Assembly: GCF_002993365.1 (NCBI RefSeq)
Contig: NZ_PVNP01000192.1
Location: forward strand, 87,217-151,216
Direction of reading: 5' to 3'
Source of the DNA: Marisediminitalea alba
Lineage (GTDB): Bacteria > Pseudomonadota > Gammaproteobacteria > Enterobacterales > Alteromonadaceae
Length of the DNA: 64,000 nucleotides
Shown: positions 63,412-64,000 of the stretch, in pieces
Position numbering within the stretch: the stretch's first letter is position 1
Layout: the number at the start of each line of letters is the position of its first letter
Position numbers and translations under genes: made by a program
Notes under the pieces: generated by a model
The model's input: only the letters and a program-made list of their open reading frames with translations
Told to the model about the DNA's origin: nothing
The model's database searches: none

Positions 63412-64000
63412 AAGTAAAAGAACAACTCACTACCATGCCGAGACTAATGCTAACTGATAAGCGGTGGCAAAAGCTACTTCAAGTAATGAAGAGTACAGGC
63501 CGCATTTACAATAAACCAGAACATAGAATGACGTTTGAAGGGATACTCTTCCGGCTGAGAACAGGAATTCCTTGGCGTGATTTACCAACAGAATTCGGCG
63601 GTTGGAGCGCCGTTTATCGCCGATTCAATTTATGGTCGAAGAAAGGTTTATTGAACATGTTATTCAATGAGTTAGCCAAACTATCTGATTACGACTGGGT
63701 CTTTGCTGATGGTTCGATTGTCAAAGCTCATCAGCATAGTGCCGGAGCAGGTACTAAGGATAATGAGTGCATTGGAAAAAGCCGAGGTGGTAACTCCACA
63801 AAAATCCATTTAGCCGTGGATAGTGGTGGGCTTCCAATTTATTTTGAACTATCAGAAGGCCAGAGAAATGATATAGCTCGGGCTCAAAGTCTGGTTGACC
63901 ATTTAAGGGAAGTAAACATTTTCGTAGGTGACAAAGGCTACGATAGTGACGCATTAAGAGAATATATTGAAGCCAAAGGAGGTATCTCCGTCATACCTAA
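63412..64000 (+). mobile_element. IS5-family insertion sequence, left part
   Basis: The transposase reading frame begins 24 bases after the pdxH-like start codon. The left inverted repeat must fall within or just before this space, but I cannot define it with only one end visible. The element continues beyond the window. Confidence 0.6.
63435..64000 (+). CDS. IS5-family transposase (3' end outside window)
   Basis: The first 188 residues of a DDE transposase: MPRLMLTDKRWQKLLQVMK, FEGILFRLRTGIPWRDLPTEFGGWSAVYRRF, then the first catalytic Asp in FADGSIVKAHQHSAGA, IGKSRGGNSTKIHLAVD, and the second Asp in VGDKGYDSDALREYI. These are the IS5-family blocks (IS427-like group), with a read-through frame and no visible slippage site. 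The remaining DDE Glu would lie beyond the edge. Confidence 0.88.
   Translation, partial: MPRLMLTDKRWQKLLQVMKSTGRIYNKPEHRMTFEGILFRLRTGIPWRDLPTEFGGWSAVYRRFNLWSKKGLLNMLFNELAKLSDYDWVFADGSIVKAHQHSAGAGTKDNECIGKSRGGNSTKIHLAVDSGGLPIYFELSEGQRNDIARAQSLVDHLREVNIFVGDKGYDSDALREYIEAKGGISVIP

Noticed and set aside
1..64000. tRNA, rRNA, CRISPR arrays, replication origin
   Set aside because: No cloverleaf, ribosomal sequence, regularly spaced direct repeats or DnaA-box cluster was found by eye.

Overview
The window looks like the chromosome of a marine gammaproteobacterium of the Alteromonadales (Alteromonas/Aestuariibacter type). This rests on family content only: a TIGR03503-like gene beside dnaQ/rnhA, a complete LiuR-controlled leucine-degradation operon, a GH16 glucanase paired with a large TonB-dependent receptor, a periplasmic-binding/GGDEF hybrid, and HrpA, SbcB, RlmI and XthA homologues. 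No tRNA, rRNA, CRISPR array or prophage block was seen.

Positions 1-16 kb hold core nucleic-acid and housekeeping genes: the end of a TIGR03503-like gene, dnaQ and rnhA (divergent), a yghU-type glutathione transferase, a GNAT/quinone-reductase pair, rlmI, a PilZ protein, hrpA, a CBS protein, an exported isoaspartyl peptidase, sbcB and a FapA/DUF342 protein. Two copies of an unnamed ~250-base structured repeat lie in convergent intergenic spaces, after rnhA and after the FapA gene.

Positions 16.6-26.6 kb hold a substrate-binding/degenerate-GGDEF protein and the leucine catabolic block: thiolase facing liuR-liuA-liuB-liuC-liuD-liuE, with a palindromic site between them. After two transporters, an SRPBCC protein, glgC and a thioesterase comes a small beta-glucan locus (32.7-38.5 kb): a TonB-dependent receptor and a GH16 lipoprotein with three tandem C-terminal modules, preceded by two perfect LacI-type palindromes.

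Positions 39-55 kb are mixed: HDOD, PanE-like, glycosyltransferase, SufE-like, XthA, a CbiM-like membrane protein, a Cpx-like two-component system with a divergent Spy/CpxP gene, an XRE-cupin/AzlCD exporter operon, and several small enzymes. Three small genes of 36-56 codons, too short for ordinary gene calls, are described in the 52-58 kb interval.

Positions 55-62 kb carry a long minus-strand run of small orphan membrane and exported proteins, including a PspC-like protein beside a PspB-shaped one. Several exported genes here are broken by a single-base shift or an in-frame stop. The right end (62-64 kb) is an accessory patch that looks more A/T-rich: a ParD/RelE-type toxin-antitoxin pair between two attC-like folded elements, a frameshifted pyridoxamine-phosphate-oxidase-like gene, and the start of an IS5-family transposase cut by the window edge.
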